From a bacterium (lineage in GTDB: Bacteria > Armatimonadota > UBA5829), in assembly GCA_021372295.1 (NCBI GenBank), contig JAJFUS010000034.1:51315-115314 (forward strand): DNA of 64,000 nucleotides, given 5' to 3'. Made by a program: the position numbers and the translations under genes. Below are positions 16,550 through 27,451 of this stretch, piece after piece (within the stretch, counting starts at the first letter, position 1; each line of letters begins with the position of its first letter). Below the pieces are notes generated by a model. The model was not told the DNA's origin. It made no database searches and worked only from the letters and a program-made list of their open reading frames with translations.

Positions 16550-17266
16550 TTGACCAAGACAACCGCGCTTGCCCGCGACTTGTGGAACGGGCTGTTGGAT
16601 CTCGTTTATCCTGCGCACTGCCTGGTGTGCGGCACGGCTGGAGACGACTATCTGTGCGCAAACTGCATAGAACAAATAGATGTTATAGGCGAGCAGCACT
16701 GCATCAGGTGCGCAATGCCCTGCGAGGCGCCTATCTGCAACGATTGCCGTAATCAGCTCTACGAGTTTGAGTCGGCAGCCAGCGCCGGAGTATATGAGGG
16801 CGTGCTGCGCAAGGCTTTGCACGCTCTTAAGTACGACAGGCATCTGGTTATGGTCGAACCTCTGGCAGATTTGATGACCCGCTGTTTTCCCCGCAGACAG
16901 TTCTCAGGAAAAGTAGATGTGGTCGTTCCGATTCCGATTCATCGTTGTCGGATGGTGGATCGCGGTTTCAATCAGTCACTTGAGCTGAGCCGACGCATGT
17001 GTGAGCGCCTGTCGCTGCCGCTGGAGCCACAAGTGCTTTACAAAACCCGACGCACCCGCCACCAGGCCGATCTTTCGCAGGATCAGCGCGTCGCAAACCT
17101 CCGATGCGCGTTTGGCGTTAGCAACCCCAATATAGTCGCAGGCAAACAAGTTTTGCTTGTGGACGATGTCTTTACCACCGGCAGCACTTTGAATGAGGCT
17201 GCGTTGGCACTGAAAAACGCCGGAGCGCAATCGGTACATGTTTACACGCTGAGCCGGAGCGTTTAG
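16550..17266 (+). CDS. comF: ComF family phosphoribosyltransferase-like protein
   Basis: ComF proteins are cytoplasmic proteins linked to DNA uptake and to recombination/replication restart. They combine an N-terminal zinc-finger-like region with a phosphoribosyltransferase fold. Here two Cys clusters are visible (CLVCG and CANC at about 25-45, CIRC and CNDC at about 52-66). The PRPP-binding loop VLLVDDVFTTGSTLNEAA lies near 203-220. The 238-residue length is typical. TTG 16550 is preceded by ACGGAGC. No other competence genes are in the window, although a pilin-like gene lies at 32.9 kb. Confidence 0.85.
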   Translation: MTKTTALARDLWNGLLDLVYPAHCLVCGTAGDDYLCANCIEQIDVIGEQHCIRCAMPCEAPICNDCRNQLYEFESAASAGVYEGVLRKALHALKYDRHLVMVEPLADLMTRCFPRRQFSGKVDVVVPIPIHRCRMVDRGFNQSLELSRRMCERLSLPLEPQVLYKTRRTRHQADLSQDQRVANLRCAFGVSNPNIVAGKQVLLVDDVFTTGSTLNEAALALKNAGAQSVHVYTLSRSV

Positions 17267-17417
17267 GCAATGGTAAAATCGTGCTCCTTGTAACTTCATA
17301 GCAAAGTGGCCTTAAATCATTGCCGTGAGCCATTTTCAGGGTTACAATACCATTGACTCAAGCCGACACCTGTTCTCCGCCGGTTCACGGCGATTTGCTC
17401 GGCTTCTCCTGGTCGCG

Positions 17418-17471
17418 GCGCAGCCTGTTGGCGCGCAGACAGCACTGTTGTTGTTTCTGTCGAGGCTGCGC
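17418..17471. repeat. Nested inverted repeat in the 17.3-17.6 kb gap
   Basis: GCGCAGCCT (17418-17426) and AGGCTGCGC (17463-17471) are perfect 9-bp arms. Inside, GACAG (17438-17442) and CTGTC (17457-17461) can extend the structure. The rest of 17267-17602 holds nothing recognisable; a 62-residue open frame there has no ribosome binding site. Confidence 0.4.
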
Positions 17472-17602
17472 TTGCGTCCGAAACACTTCAATTGTGTAGA
17501 TTCCGGCATCTGAAGCAGGTATACACATCCCTCTCGAAGAATGTTCCAATGGATGGCATTCTCAACGCTTTTAATCAGCATTAGAAACAATGGAGCATTA
17601 CT

Positions 17603-18229
17603 ATGAGTGATATTATTGTGCTGTTTCAAGGAGACAGCGTTACCGACGCCTGCAGAACGTACGACGATCCTGCCAGCCTTGGACAGGGCTACCCGATGAT
17701 GATTGCGGCATCTTATGGGTCTATGTATCCTGAGCAGTACGTACAGTTTATCAACAGAGGTGTCAGTGGCGACAGAGTCATAAACCTGCAGAAGCGCTGG
17801 CAGAGTGATTGTATCGAGTTGCAGCCTGATGTAGTGTCGATCCTGATCGGGGTCAACGACACCTGGCGTCGATATGACAGCAACGATCCTACCTCAACCG
17901 AAGCCTTCGAGAAAGTCTATCGCGACATTCTCACACAGACCCGCGAGAAAACCGACGCGCAGATTATTCTGATGGAGCCGTTCGTGCTGCCTTATCCTGA
18001 GGATCGCATCGCGTGGCGCGAAGACCTCGATCCCAGGATACATGTTGTAAGGAGCCTTGCTCGCGAGTTCGAGGCGGCGTTGATCCCCCTCGACGGCATT
18101 TTTGCGCAGGCGTCTGCCCGGCGTGAGATTGAGTTCTGGGCCGCCGACGGCGTTCATCCCACTCTCGCAGGTCACGCTCTGATCGCGCGCGCGTGGATCG
18201 AGACAGTGGAAGAACTCGGAATTCTTTAG
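17603..18229 (+). CDS. SGNH/GDSL-family hydrolase
   Basis: This is a cytoplasmic esterase/lipase-type serine hydrolase of the SGNH fold, 208 residues. The four blocks are in order: FQGDSVTDACR (nucleophile Ser at about 11), GVSGDRVINL (block II Gly), IGVNDTWRRY (block III Asn) and DGVHPTLAGH (Asp and His). There is no signal peptide, so it acts inside the cell. ATG 17603 follows AATGGAGC. The substrate cannot be deduced; relatives include acyl-CoA thioesterases and carbohydrate acetylesterases. The next gene, a homocysteine methyltransferase, starts 60 bases downstream. Confidence 0.88.
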   Translation: MSDIIVLFQGDSVTDACRTYDDPASLGQGYPMMIAASYGSMYPEQYVQFINRGVSGDRVINLQKRWQSDCIELQPDVVSILIGVNDTWRRYDSNDPTSTEAFEKVYRDILTQTREKTDAQIILMEPFVLPYPEDRIAWREDLDPRIHVVRSLAREFEAALIPLDGIFAQASARREIEFWAADGVHPTLAGHALIARAWIETVEELGIL

Positions 18230-18289
18230 TGTCTTGAAACCAAGATTCTATACTGAATGTGGATCTCGGTTTTTAATGGAGGACTTAAC

Positions 18290-19177
18290 ATGAAAGGTTT
18301 ACTTGAGAGGCTCTCCGCAGGTGAAATTTTAATTTCAGACGGCGCAATGGGCACATTTCTGCAGGAAAAGGGGCTTAAGCCGGGCGAAAGTCCCGAGATG
18401 TGGTGTCTGACTCATCCCGATGCTGTCAAAAGCATTGCAGAGGCGTATATAACCGCGGGCAGTGATATTGTCGAAACCGACTCATTCGGCGGCACGAGTT
18501 TCAAGCAGAAGGAATTCGGCTTCGAGGATAAAATCGTCGAGATGAATGAGGCCGCCGCACGCCTCGCAAAAGAAGCGATGGGCGATAAGGGCTACGTAGC
18601 GGCGTCGGTGGGTCCAACTGGCCAGATTCCTTACGACGAGGGCGGTAATGTCACCAACGAAGAGCTTTACGAAGCGTTCAAGGAGCAGATTGTTGCTATG
18701 GAAGAAGGCGGCGCGGACGCGGTGTGCATCGAGACTATGATGTCTACATTGGAAGCCGTTCAGGCGGTCAAAGCCGCCAAGGAAAATACGAAGCTGGCAG
18801 TCATCTGCACGTTTACGTTCGATGCGGGCGCGCGCGGATTCCGAACAATGATGGGAGCCACTCCGGGAGACGCCGCGAAAGCGGTAATTGATGCGGGAGC
18901 GGATGTTGTCGGGGCAAACTGCGGCAACGGCATCGAGAACATGATCGAGATCACCAGACAGATACGCGCCGCCGCGCCTAGTATTCCGATACTGATTCAT
19001 GCCAACGCCGGGATGCCGGTGCTGGAGAATGGCAAAACGGTTTTTAAGGCGACTCCCGAGGAGATGGCCGCGAGAGTTCCCGAATTGATCGCTGCAGGCG
19101 CCAATATTATAGGCGGGTGCTGCGGCACTACTCCCGGTCACATCGCTGCCATGGCAAAAGCCGCAAAGGGTTGTTGA
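18290..19177 (+). CDS. Homocysteine S-methyltransferase family protein
   Basis: This protein matches the zinc-dependent homocysteine-binding barrel of BHMT and of the MetH N-terminal module. Visible elements are ILISDGAMGTFLQ near the start, DIVETDSFGGTSFKQKEFG, the first zinc cysteine in GANCGNGIENM (about 208), and the CC pair in IIGGCCGTTPGH near the C terminus. At 295 residues it is the barrel alone, without the folate- and cobalamin-binding modules of full MetH. A partner protein elsewhere, or another methyl donor, is therefore needed. ATG 18290 follows ATGGAGGAC; an in-frame ATG at 18257 lacks a ribosome binding site. Confidence 0.88.
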   Translation: MKGLLERLSAGEILISDGAMGTFLQEKGLKPGESPEMWCLTHPDAVKSIAEAYITAGSDIVETDSFGGTSFKQKEFGFEDKIVEMNEAAARLAKEAMGDKGYVAASVGPTGQIPYDEGGNVTNEELYEAFKEQIVAMEEGGADAVCIETMMSTLEAVQAVKAAKENTKLAVICTFTFDAGARGFRTMMGATPGDAAKAVIDAGADVVGANCGNGIENMIEITRQIRAAAPSIPILIHANAGMPVLENGKTVFKATPEEMAARVPELIAAGANIIGGCCGTTPGHIAAMAKAAKGC

Positions 19178-19277
19178 CTTATACCCGAGCGTGTGGTATA
19201 ACTACTAATAGTGAACGCGACAACCAAGTTTGCTTGGTATACGGCTGGCTAAACGCTTGCGAGTCTGGGATTTCTGC

Positions 19278-19303
19278 TTTCCACTCTCAGCTTTCAGCTA
19301 TTC
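19278..19303 (-). repeat. Short interspersed repeat, copy 1 (AGCTGAGAGTGG type)
   Basis: Read on the - strand, the segment contains ATAGCTGAAAGCTGAGAG followed by TGGAAAGC. It matches 54155-54180 with two differences and resembles 53566-53593. The unit reads as degenerate heptamers. It lies just upstream of the HTH gene. Confidence 0.55.
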
Positions 19304-19320
19304 TCAAGGAGGTTGCGGCA

Positions 19321-19683
19321 ATGAGCAAAGTGTCCGGCGCATTCGGCGATATCATCAAATCGTTTCTGCAGAGAAACAACCTGACTTTCCGTGCGGCGGC
19401 GTTTGCGTCGAGTGTCAGCGCCGCATATTGGAAAGACATGTCCGACGGCAGGATTCCGTCAGAAGACGTCATTGTCAAGATTGCGTCCTGCTTCGATGAT
19501 CTGGACGAAAACGACCTCCGCACCGCAGCCGGGTACGCTCTCGATCCCGCCAAAATGGATGCCGTGAGAGCCGTCGAGTTTGCGCTGCGAGGCCAGGAAA
19601 GCATTCCAGCGGAAGGAAAGAAGCAGATACTGGACTTCGTAAAGCAGATGAAAGAGCATTACGGAACCAAGGACGGTGAGTAG
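19321..19683 (+). CDS. Helix-turn-helix (XRE-like) protein paired with an ImmA/IrrE peptidase
   Basis: This 120-residue protein has an N-terminal region compatible with an XRE-type helix-turn-helix (LTFRAAAFASSVSAAYWKDM, then GRIPSEDVIVKIASCFDDL at about 20-60) and a helical C-terminal part. TCAAGGAGG lies 8 bases before ATG 19321, so a longer open frame from 19117 is not needed. Its stop codon overlaps the GTG of the peptidase gene by one base. In such pairs the HTH protein is usually the repressor cleaved or controlled by the peptidase. Confidence 0.75.
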   Translation: MSKVSGAFGDIIKSFLQRNNLTFRAAAFASSVSAAYWKDMSDGRIPSEDVIVKIASCFDDLDENDLRTAAGYALDPAKMDAVRAVEFALRGQESIPAEGKKQILDFVKQMKEHYGTKDGE

Positions 19684-20213
19684 TGGCCAGGCTCCACTTC
19701 CAGGACGAAGCGGAACTCTACGCGTACAAGGCGTGGGAGTCTATTGGGTTGGAACCGCCTGTCGACTTGGGTGTCGTCGCGAAACGCCTCGGTATAGATG
19801 TGCATGAACGCGAGTTCGTCGAGGAGATCGACGGTGTTTACCTGCGTCTGCCCGGCGCACCACCTGTGATAGCCATCAACAACTCGTACATCAAGCCGCC
19901 TGCCAGGAGGCGGTTCACGCTTGCTCATGAAATCGGTCATCACCTGCTCGGCAGTCGCATATCTCCCGGGAGTCGGCTGTTCTTTCTGGACACAAACGAT
20001 ACCAGGCGCACCACGATGGAGCGGGCATGCGACCGGTTCGCGGCGCTGCTGCTGATGCCGGAGTCCTTGATCCGGCTTCATTACGACCAACTTGCTTACA
20101 ACCCCGGCTGCAGGGTCGATATTATGGCTGAGCGGTTTGGGGTATCGGCATGGGCTTTGAGACGCCGCCTGAAAGAGCTTGACCTGCCGGTGCGCATGCG
20201 CCGTCGAGCTTGA
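19683..20213 (+). CDS. ImmA/IrrE family metallopeptidase
   Basis: The zinc-binding motif HEIGHH lies at about 81-86 within RFTLAHEIGHHLLG, followed by CDRFAALLLMPESLI, the second-helix signature of the ImmA/IrrE (COG2856) family. These cytoplasmic proteases cut or inactivate cognate HTH repressors and control mobile-element or stress responses. At 176 residues the length is normal. GTG 19683 overlaps the previous stop (TAGTG). The pair sits directly upstream of gyrB, whose promoter begins inside this stop codon. Confidence 0.9.
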   Translation: MARLHFQDEAELYAYKAWESIGLEPPVDLGVVAKRLGIDVHEREFVEEIDGVYLRLPGAPPVIAINNSYIKPPARRRFTLAHEIGHHLLGSRISPGSRLFFLDTNDTRRTTMERACDRFAALLLMPESLIRLHYDQLAYNPGCRVDIMAERFGVSAWALRRRLKELDLPVRMRRRA

Positions 20214-20238
20214 CCCAATCTCCTCAGAATGCTATACT
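20210..20238 (+). promoter_or_regulatory. Sigma-70 promoter for gyrB
   Basis: TTGACC (20210-20215), a 17-base spacer and TATACT (20233-20238) form a near-consensus promoter. The -35 element overlaps the stop codon of the peptidase gene. The leader to gyrB is about 90 bases. Confidence 0.7.
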
Positions 20239-20241
20239 TAA

Positions 20242-22425
<2,184 letters not shown>

Positions 22426-22427
22426 AT

Positions 22428-22449
22428 GCAAATTCTGAATTTTGAGTTA
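22428..22449. repeat. Short AT-rich intergenic repeat (AATTCTGAATTTTGAG), copy 1
   Basis: GCAAATTCTGAATTTTGAGT lies between gyrB and the MFS gene. Related copies are at 30973-31001 and, on the other strand, at 50943-50970. The unit is built from degenerate TCTGAAT heptamers. Confidence 0.55.
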
Positions 22450-22498
22450 AATGTTGGGCCGGGGCATGTCCTCGGCCTTTCTTGTATCGGACAGGCTG

Positions 22499-23779
22499 AT
22501 GAAAGAACTACAGCAAAATCGGGATGATCCGGGCGGTATTACCCGCGAGAAGCCCTGGCACGGGCCGGAAGGTCTGCGCGCGTTCCGGCATCGCAATTTC
22601 ACGCTGTATTGGATCGGCCAGGTAATCTCATTTACCGGAACGTGGGTCCAAACCGTGGCTCAGGGCTGGCTGGTACTCAAGCTCACCGGGTCGGCTCTCG
22701 ACCTCGGGATAGTCGGCGCAGCGAACACATTTCCTGTGCTATTGCTGGGCCTACCCGCAGGGGCCATAGCCGACCGACTCGACAAACGCCGTGTGGTTAT
22801 AGTCACCCAGACCCTCGCAATGATGCAGGCATTTGCTTTGGCCGCACTGACGTTCGCCGGTGTGATCCGGGTCTGGCATGTCATAGTGCTCGCGATATGC
22901 GCTGGCGCAATAGGTGCGTTTGACAATCCGATCCGCCAATCTATGTTGGTAGAGCTTGTCGACGGCAACAAGGACGACATACTCAGCTGTGTCTCACTAA
23001 GTTCGACTGCATTTAACGGCGCCCGTGTCCTGGGCCCGGCTCTAGCTGGAGTAACGCTGGTTGCCGTCGGGATCGCCAACTGCTTCTTCATCAACGCCAT
23101 CAGTTACATAGCCGCATTGATAGCTTTGTTGATGATGAAACCAATGCACTCCCCAAGCAAAAACGCCCAATCGGGCGCAATGCTCTCTCAAATATGGGAT
23201 GGCCTGTCACATGCCTGGAAAAACGAACTGCTACGTGATCTTCTGCTTATGTCTGCGATTTCCGGAGTATTCGGCAGCCAGATCAACACCGTAATGCCGG
23301 TCTTTGCAGACAAGGTATTTCGCATGGGTCCCAAAGGGCTCGGAGTATTAATGGCCGCAATCGGTATCGGAGCGCTGTTCGGCGCAGTGATAAACACAGT
23401 GCTCGGCCACAGGTTCCGCCAGCGCACTCTCGTATTTTTTGGTGGGCTACTTTGCGCTGCCAGCCTGCTCGCTTTCTCCAGAAGCGGATACTTCCACTTA
23501 GCCACAGTATTCCTCGCCCTAACGGGCCTTGGCACAATGCTGTTTATGACGGTCTCCAACACTATTATCCAGGAAGCGGCGCCCGATTCACTGCGCGGCA
23601 GGGTAATCAGCGTAAGGATTTTCGTTCTCACGGGTCTTGCGCCCGTGGGGGCACTGCTGATAGGGTTTCTTGCCGAGCGTTTCGGAGTTCAGAACGCAGT
23701 CACCATTTTGGGAGCGGCCAGTCTGGCGTCGGCAATCTACTTTACTCTTCGTTCCAAGGCTATCCGATCGTTCGAGTGA
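22499..23779 (+). CDS. Major facilitator superfamily exporter
   Basis: This is an inner-membrane transporter of the MFS-3/EntS type. The first helix is preceded by LRAFRHRNFTLYWIGQVISF. The loop 2-3 signature follows (GAIADRLDKRRVVI at about 96-109), and the protein has roughly ten to twelve hydrophobic segments. Such proteins export small molecules such as siderophores or drugs; the substrate cannot be told. ATG 22499 has a GGACAGG upstream and is preferred to in-frame ATGs at 22451 and 22466, which lack good ribosome binding sites. It follows gyrB directly. Confidence 0.85.
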   Translation: MKELQQNRDDPGGITREKPWHGPEGLRAFRHRNFTLYWIGQVISFTGTWVQTVAQGWLVLKLTGSALDLGIVGAANTFPVLLLGLPAGAIADRLDKRRVVIVTQTLAMMQAFALAALTFAGVIRVWHVIVLAICAGAIGAFDNPIRQSMLVELVDGNKDDILSCVSLSSTAFNGARVLGPALAGVTLVAVGIANCFFINAISYIAALIALLMMKPMHSPSKNAQSGAMLSQIWDGLSHAWKNELLRDLLLMSAISGVFGSQINTVMPVFADKVFRMGPKGLGVLMAAIGIGALFGAVINTVLGHRFRQRTLVFFGGLLCAASLLAFSRSGYFHLATVFLALTGLGTMLFMTVSNTIIQEAAPDSLRGRVISVRIFVLTGLAPVGALLIGFLAERFGVQNAVTILGAASLASAIYFTLRSKAIRSFE

Positions 23780-24086
23780 CCTGGTACAATTACCTGATTT
23801 TGCATTAGCTGGAGGAAAAGCAGGCAAGGATGGGTAAGAAATAAGTGTCCGACCAGTTGTGTGGTGGTTGGGAATAGGCTGCTCCTCGCGGGTCTGCAAC
23901 TATCTGCGAAGTCAGCAAACGACGGAGGATCCGAATGGTCCTTCTCCAACGCGAGGTCCAAAATTGGGCTTTTGGCGGACTTAGAGCCGGGTAATTGCGG
24001 GAAGTTCGGGGCAACTTCGATTTCTGCAGACCTGGCTCTTTCATTGTACGAAGGTTTTCCATGTGTCGGCATTGAAGTAAGTAGTC
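23780..24086. other. Intergenic region between the MFS and pseudouridine synthase genes
   Basis: No convincing gene was seen. A well-placed GGAGG at 23811 is followed by a four-codon frame ATG GGT AAG AAA TAA at 23829-23843, which may be a leader peptide or chance. An 83-residue open frame from 23861 overlaps the synthase start and has a non-protein-like composition. Confidence 0.35.
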
Positions 24087-25064
24087 GTGGAAAGACACGA
24101 TTTTACTGTTGAAGAAACAAACACTCCTCGCCTGGACGTCTATCTGGCCGGACATGTGGCTGGTGCCTCCAGGTCGTATATACAAAAGCTCATCGCCGAC
24201 GGGCACGCGTTCGTCAACGGCTCGACCCAGCGTCCCAACTATAAAGTCCAGCGCGGCGATAATGTCAGCGTCACAATTCCGCCTGCCGAGCCTATGGAAG
24301 TGGCGGCTGAGGATATTCCGCTGGATGTCGTTTACGAGGACGACCAGATAATGGTCATCAACAAACCCCGCGGCATGACCGTCCACCCGGCTCCCGGCAG
24401 CAAGCACGGCACTCTTGTGAACGCAATCCTTGCGCACAGCGATGATCTCTCGGGCATTGGGGGAGTCGAGCGGCCTGGTATAGTTCACAGGCTCGACAAG
24501 GACACCACCGGCCTTCTGGTCGTCGCCAAAACCGATCAGGCGCATCAGGCACTGCAGGGTCAGATTCAGAAACGCAGTGCCGAACGCCGGTATATCGCGC
24601 TTGTCTGGGGTGAGACAAAGTTCAACGACGCCGTGGTGGATGCTCCAATAGGGCGGCATCCGACCGACCGCCAGAAAATGGCTGTCATCAAGGACACAAA
24701 CCGCTACACGGCTCGCGAAGCCGTAACTCACCTGAAAGTACTGCAGCGCTTCAAGAGCTTTACATTGCTGGAAGCCAAGCTCGATACCGGCAGAACACAT
24801 CAGATTCGCGTGCACTGTTCGTTTATCGGACATCCGGTGGTTGGCGACCCTGCGTACGGCGGAGCTAAGCGCGCGATACCGTCGTCCTATGGCAAACTGG
24901 AACAACGCGACCTTACGGCTCTGATCGAAGCAATACACGGGCAGGCCCTTCACGCGTTTTCGCTTTCGTTCAATCACCCGATCACCGGCGAGCGCCTCTC
25001 ATTCGACACGCCGCTTCCCGACGATATGCAAAAACTTGTGGACTGGCTCAAATGCACGGGGTAA
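24087..25064 (+). CDS. RluD/RluA-family pseudouridine synthase
   Basis: The protein converts uridine to pseudouridine in 23S rRNA (RluD type). An N-terminal S4 RNA-binding domain (RLDVYLAGHVAGASRSYIQK at about 14-33) precedes the catalytic domain. That domain carries the signature GIVHRLDKDTTGLLVVAKT (about 130-148) with the catalytic Asp, and a C-terminal TGRTHQIRVH near 233-242. The 325-residue length is normal. GTG 24087 is the first in-frame start before the S4 domain. The 3' end overlaps the DUF951 gene by 13 bases. Confidence 0.93.
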   Translation: MERHDFTVEETNTPRLDVYLAGHVAGASRSYIQKLIADGHAFVNGSTQRPNYKVQRGDNVSVTIPPAEPMEVAAEDIPLDVVYEDDQIMVINKPRGMTVHPAPGSKHGTLVNAILAHSDDLSGIGGVERPGIVHRLDKDTTGLLVVAKTDQAHQALQGQIQKRSAERRYIALVWGETKFNDAVVDAPIGRHPTDRQKMAVIKDTNRYTAREAVTHLKVLQRFKSFTLLEAKLDTGRTHQIRVHCSFIGHPVVGDPAYGGAKRAIPSSYGKLEQRDLTALIEAIHGQALHAFSLSFNHPITGERLSFDTPLPDDMQKLVDWLKCTG

Positions 25065-25246
25065 ATGTTGGCGACATAGCTACCATGCGTAAACCTCACG
25101 CCTGCGGTTCGTTTGATTGGGAAATCGTGCGGATTGGGGCCGATATCGGCATAAAATGCCTTAAGTGCGGTCACAGAGTGATGCTGGAGCGCTCATATTT
25201 CAACAAGCGCGTGAAGAAAATTAGCCCAAAAGAAGAAATGATCTGA
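25052..25246 (+). CDS. DUF951 family small protein
   Basis: This 64-residue protein carries the DUF951 pattern: a lysine-proline-histidine with CGS (RKPHACGS), WEIVRIGADIGIKCLKCGHR and an R-S-x-F-x-K-R block. The cysteines may bind a metal. Proteins of this family are widespread in Firmicutes and relatives and often lie near ychF or parB; their function is not established. ATG 25052 lies inside the end of the pseudouridine synthase gene, so translation is coupled. The stop codon is part of the first palindrome of repeat copy A. Confidence 0.88.
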   Translation: MHGVNVGDIATMRKPHACGSFDWEIVRIGADIGIKCLKCGHRVMLERSYFNKRVKKISPKEEMI

Positions 25247-25441
25247 GGGTTTCACCCTCAGACTCCCACCAGAGACTCTGTCTCTGGACTCTGCAAGGAA
25301 ACCAGGTTTCCTTGACCTTCTGACTCATAGTTGAATGATCCCTTAAGGGATCATTCAACTATGGAACGGGGGTCCAGGGGCCACTCGGCTCCTTGCGGAA
25401 TCCAAGGGCAGAGCCCTTGGTGGGGTTGGGGCAAAGCCCCC
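25244..25441. repeat. Modular palindromic repeat, copy A (interior inverted)
   Basis: A chain of palindromes: TGAGGGT-TTC-ACCCTCA (25244-25260), CCAGAGAC-TCT-GTCTCTGG (25269-25287), CAAGGAAACC-A-GGTTTCCTTG (25294-25314), a perfect 38-base palindrome (25326-25363), the GGGGTCCAGGGGCCACTCGG block, CCAAGGGC-AGA-GCCCTTGG (25402-25420) and GGGGC-AAA-GCCCC (25428-25440). It lies between the convergent DUF951 and typA genes. Compared with copies B, C and D, the part between the two ends is in the opposite orientation. Confidence 0.9.
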
Positions 25442-25452
25442 AAATCTAGAGA

Positions 25453-27276
25453 TTACCTGTTGCGTCTTGCCGCTAAAGTCCTGTCCAAGTCGCCCAAAAT
25501 GCGCTTGCGGAAACGGATTTCGTCCGGGGTGACTTCCAAAAGTTCATCGTCACCGATCCAAGAAAGTGCCTGCTCAAGCATGAACTTGCGAGCCGGGCTG
25601 ATAAGGACAGTGGCATCCTCGGTGGATGAGCGCATGTTGGTTGCGTGTTTGGCCTTGGTGACGTTTACCACCATATCGTCCGCGCGCGAGTTTTCGCCCA
25701 CGACCTGTCCCTCATATACCTCGTCGCCAGGTGAGACGAAGAGAGTCGAGCGTTCCTGCAAAGGGGCGATGGCGTATGCCGTTGCGCGGCCGGTCTCCTT
25801 CGAAATCAGACTTCCACGGCTGCGGCCTGCGATCTCGCCTCGATATGAGCCGTATTCTTTGAACAGACGAGACATTATCCCAAGACCCTTTGTCCAGGTA
25901 AGGAAGTCGGTTCTGAAACCGATCAGGCCGCGAGTCGGAACGTCAAATATCAGGCGGTTCATGCCGGACTCGTCTTTGTCCATCGAAACCATATCGCCTT
26001 TGCGCTTCGCCAGCTCTTCAATGATCGTGCCGACAAAGTCGTCGTGAATGTCGATTGTGACTTCCTCGATGGGCTCGCACGTCACGCCGTTGACATTCCT
26101 GGTAATCGCGCGCGGCTTGCTGACGCAGACCTCGTAACCCTCGCGGCGCATCGTCTCCAGCAATATCGCAAGCTGGAGCTCGCCTCGACCCGATACTATG
26201 AGCGCGTCGGGACGGTCGGTATCTTCGACCCGCAGGCTGATATTGACCTTGATCTCGCGATCGAGCCTGGAAGAGATGTTGCGCATGGTAACCAGCTTGC
26301 CGCTGCGACCCGCCCATGGGCTATTGTTCACGATGAATTCCATGCTGACCGTGGGTTCGTCGATGCGAATGAGTTCAAGAGGTTCAGGGTGTTCGGCGTC
26401 GGCTATGGTCTCGCCGATCTCGACCTCCGGGTAACCCGCCAGCAACGCTATCTCACCTGCCGATGCCTCGTCAACATCCCAGCGCTTCAAGCCCTCATAT
26501 ATAAATATGCGCGAGATTTGAAATTTGTCCTGGCTGCCGTCGCGTTTGATAATCACGACGGTCTCCCCCCGGTGCACCGTTCCACGCAGGATTTTCCCGC
26601 CGAACATGCGGCCAAGATGATCGTCATAATCGAGGTTGGTGACCTGAAGCTGGAACGGCTTGTCCAGTTCAACCACGGGCGGCGGAACGTGCTCCATTAT
26701 CATTTGAAAAAGCGGATCGATGTCTTTGGGACTGTGCGTCGGGTCGAGTACGGCATAGCCTTCGACTCCTGACGCAAACAGATATGGGAACTCAAGCTGA
26801 CCCTCGTGGCAGCCGAGATCTATAAATAGATCCAGCACTTCATCCACAACATCGAAAGGCCGCGCACCTGGCCGGTCGATCTTATTGACGACAACTATCG
26901 GCTTGAGTTTCTGCTCCAAAGCTTTTTTGAGCACAAAACGGGTCTGCGGCATCGGACCCTCGCATGCGTCCACCAGCAGCAATACTCCGTCCACCGAGCG
27001 TAGAATTCGCTCGACCTCGCCGCCGAAGTCGCTGTGACCGGGGGTATCGACTATATTGATCTTCGTGCCGTTATAATGGACGGCCGTAACCTTGGAGAGG
27101 ATCGTAATACCTTTCTCACGCTCCAAGTCGTTAGAGTCCATTACACGTTCCGCCACGACCTGGTTAGACCGAAAGACACCGCTTTGCTTGAGGAGTTCGT
27201 CCACAAGAGTCGTCTTGCCATGGTCTACATGAGCTATGATTGCTATATTACGAATATTTTCGCGAACCTGCGTCAT
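25453..27276 (-). CDS. typA: Ribosome-associated GTPase TypA/BipA
   Basis: TypA is an EF-G-like translational GTPase that binds the ribosome and helps 50S assembly and stress growth. The G domain has the P loop AHVDHGKTT, the switch REKGITI and [16 protein letters not shown], and NKID. Domains II, III and V and the BipA-specific C terminus follow ([33 protein letters not shown]). The 607-residue length is typical. ATG 27276 has AAGGGC 6 bases upstream; a longer frame to 27312 has no ribosome binding site. It converges with the DUF951 gene, with repeat copy A between them. Confidence 0.95.
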   Translation of the reverse strand: MTQVRENIRNIAIIAHVDHGKTTLVDELLKQSGVFRSNQVVAERVMDSNDLEREKGITILSKVTAVHYNGTKINIVDTPGHSDFGGEVERILRSVDGVLLLVDACEGPMPQTRFVLKKALEQKLKPIVVVNKIDRPGARPFDVVDEVLDLFIDLGCHEGQLEFPYLFASGVEGYAVLDPTHSPKDIDPLFQMIMEHVPPPVVELDKPFQLQVTNLDYDDHLGRMFGGKILRGTVHRGETVVIIKRDGSQDKFQISRIFIYEGLKRWDVDEASAGEIALLAGYPEVEIGETIADAEHPEPLELIRIDEPTVSMEFIVNNSPWAGRSGKLVTMRNISSRLDREIKVNISLRVEDTDRPDALIVSGRGELQLAILLETMRREGYEVCVSKPRAITRNVNGVTCEPIEEVTIDIHDDFVGTIIEELAKRKGDMVSMDKDESGMNRLIFDVPTRGLIGFRTDFLTWTKGLGIMSRLFKEYGSYRGEIAGRSRGSLISKETGRATAYAIAPLQERSTLFVSPGDEVYEGQVVGENSRADDMVVNVTKAKHATNMRSSTEDATVLISPARKFMLEQALSWIGDDELLEVTPDEIRFRKRILGDLDRTLAARRNR

Positions 27277-27451
27277 TTTTGCCCTTGCACGCGACAAAAA
27301 CGGCCGAGGCAAACACTTCCTGCACTCGGCCGCCCGATGTCACTGTTATTCTCTGATCTTATAATACCAGAATCAGGGTTGTCGGGTCAATACCGCCTCC
27401 GATCAGATCCAGGGCAATCGCACGAGTAAACAATTTGTGTCCGCAAACGCT

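Noticed and set aside
23861..24112. 83-residue open frame before the pseudouridine synthase
   Set aside because: Low-quality composition, no clear ribosome binding site, and it overlaps the true start at 24087.
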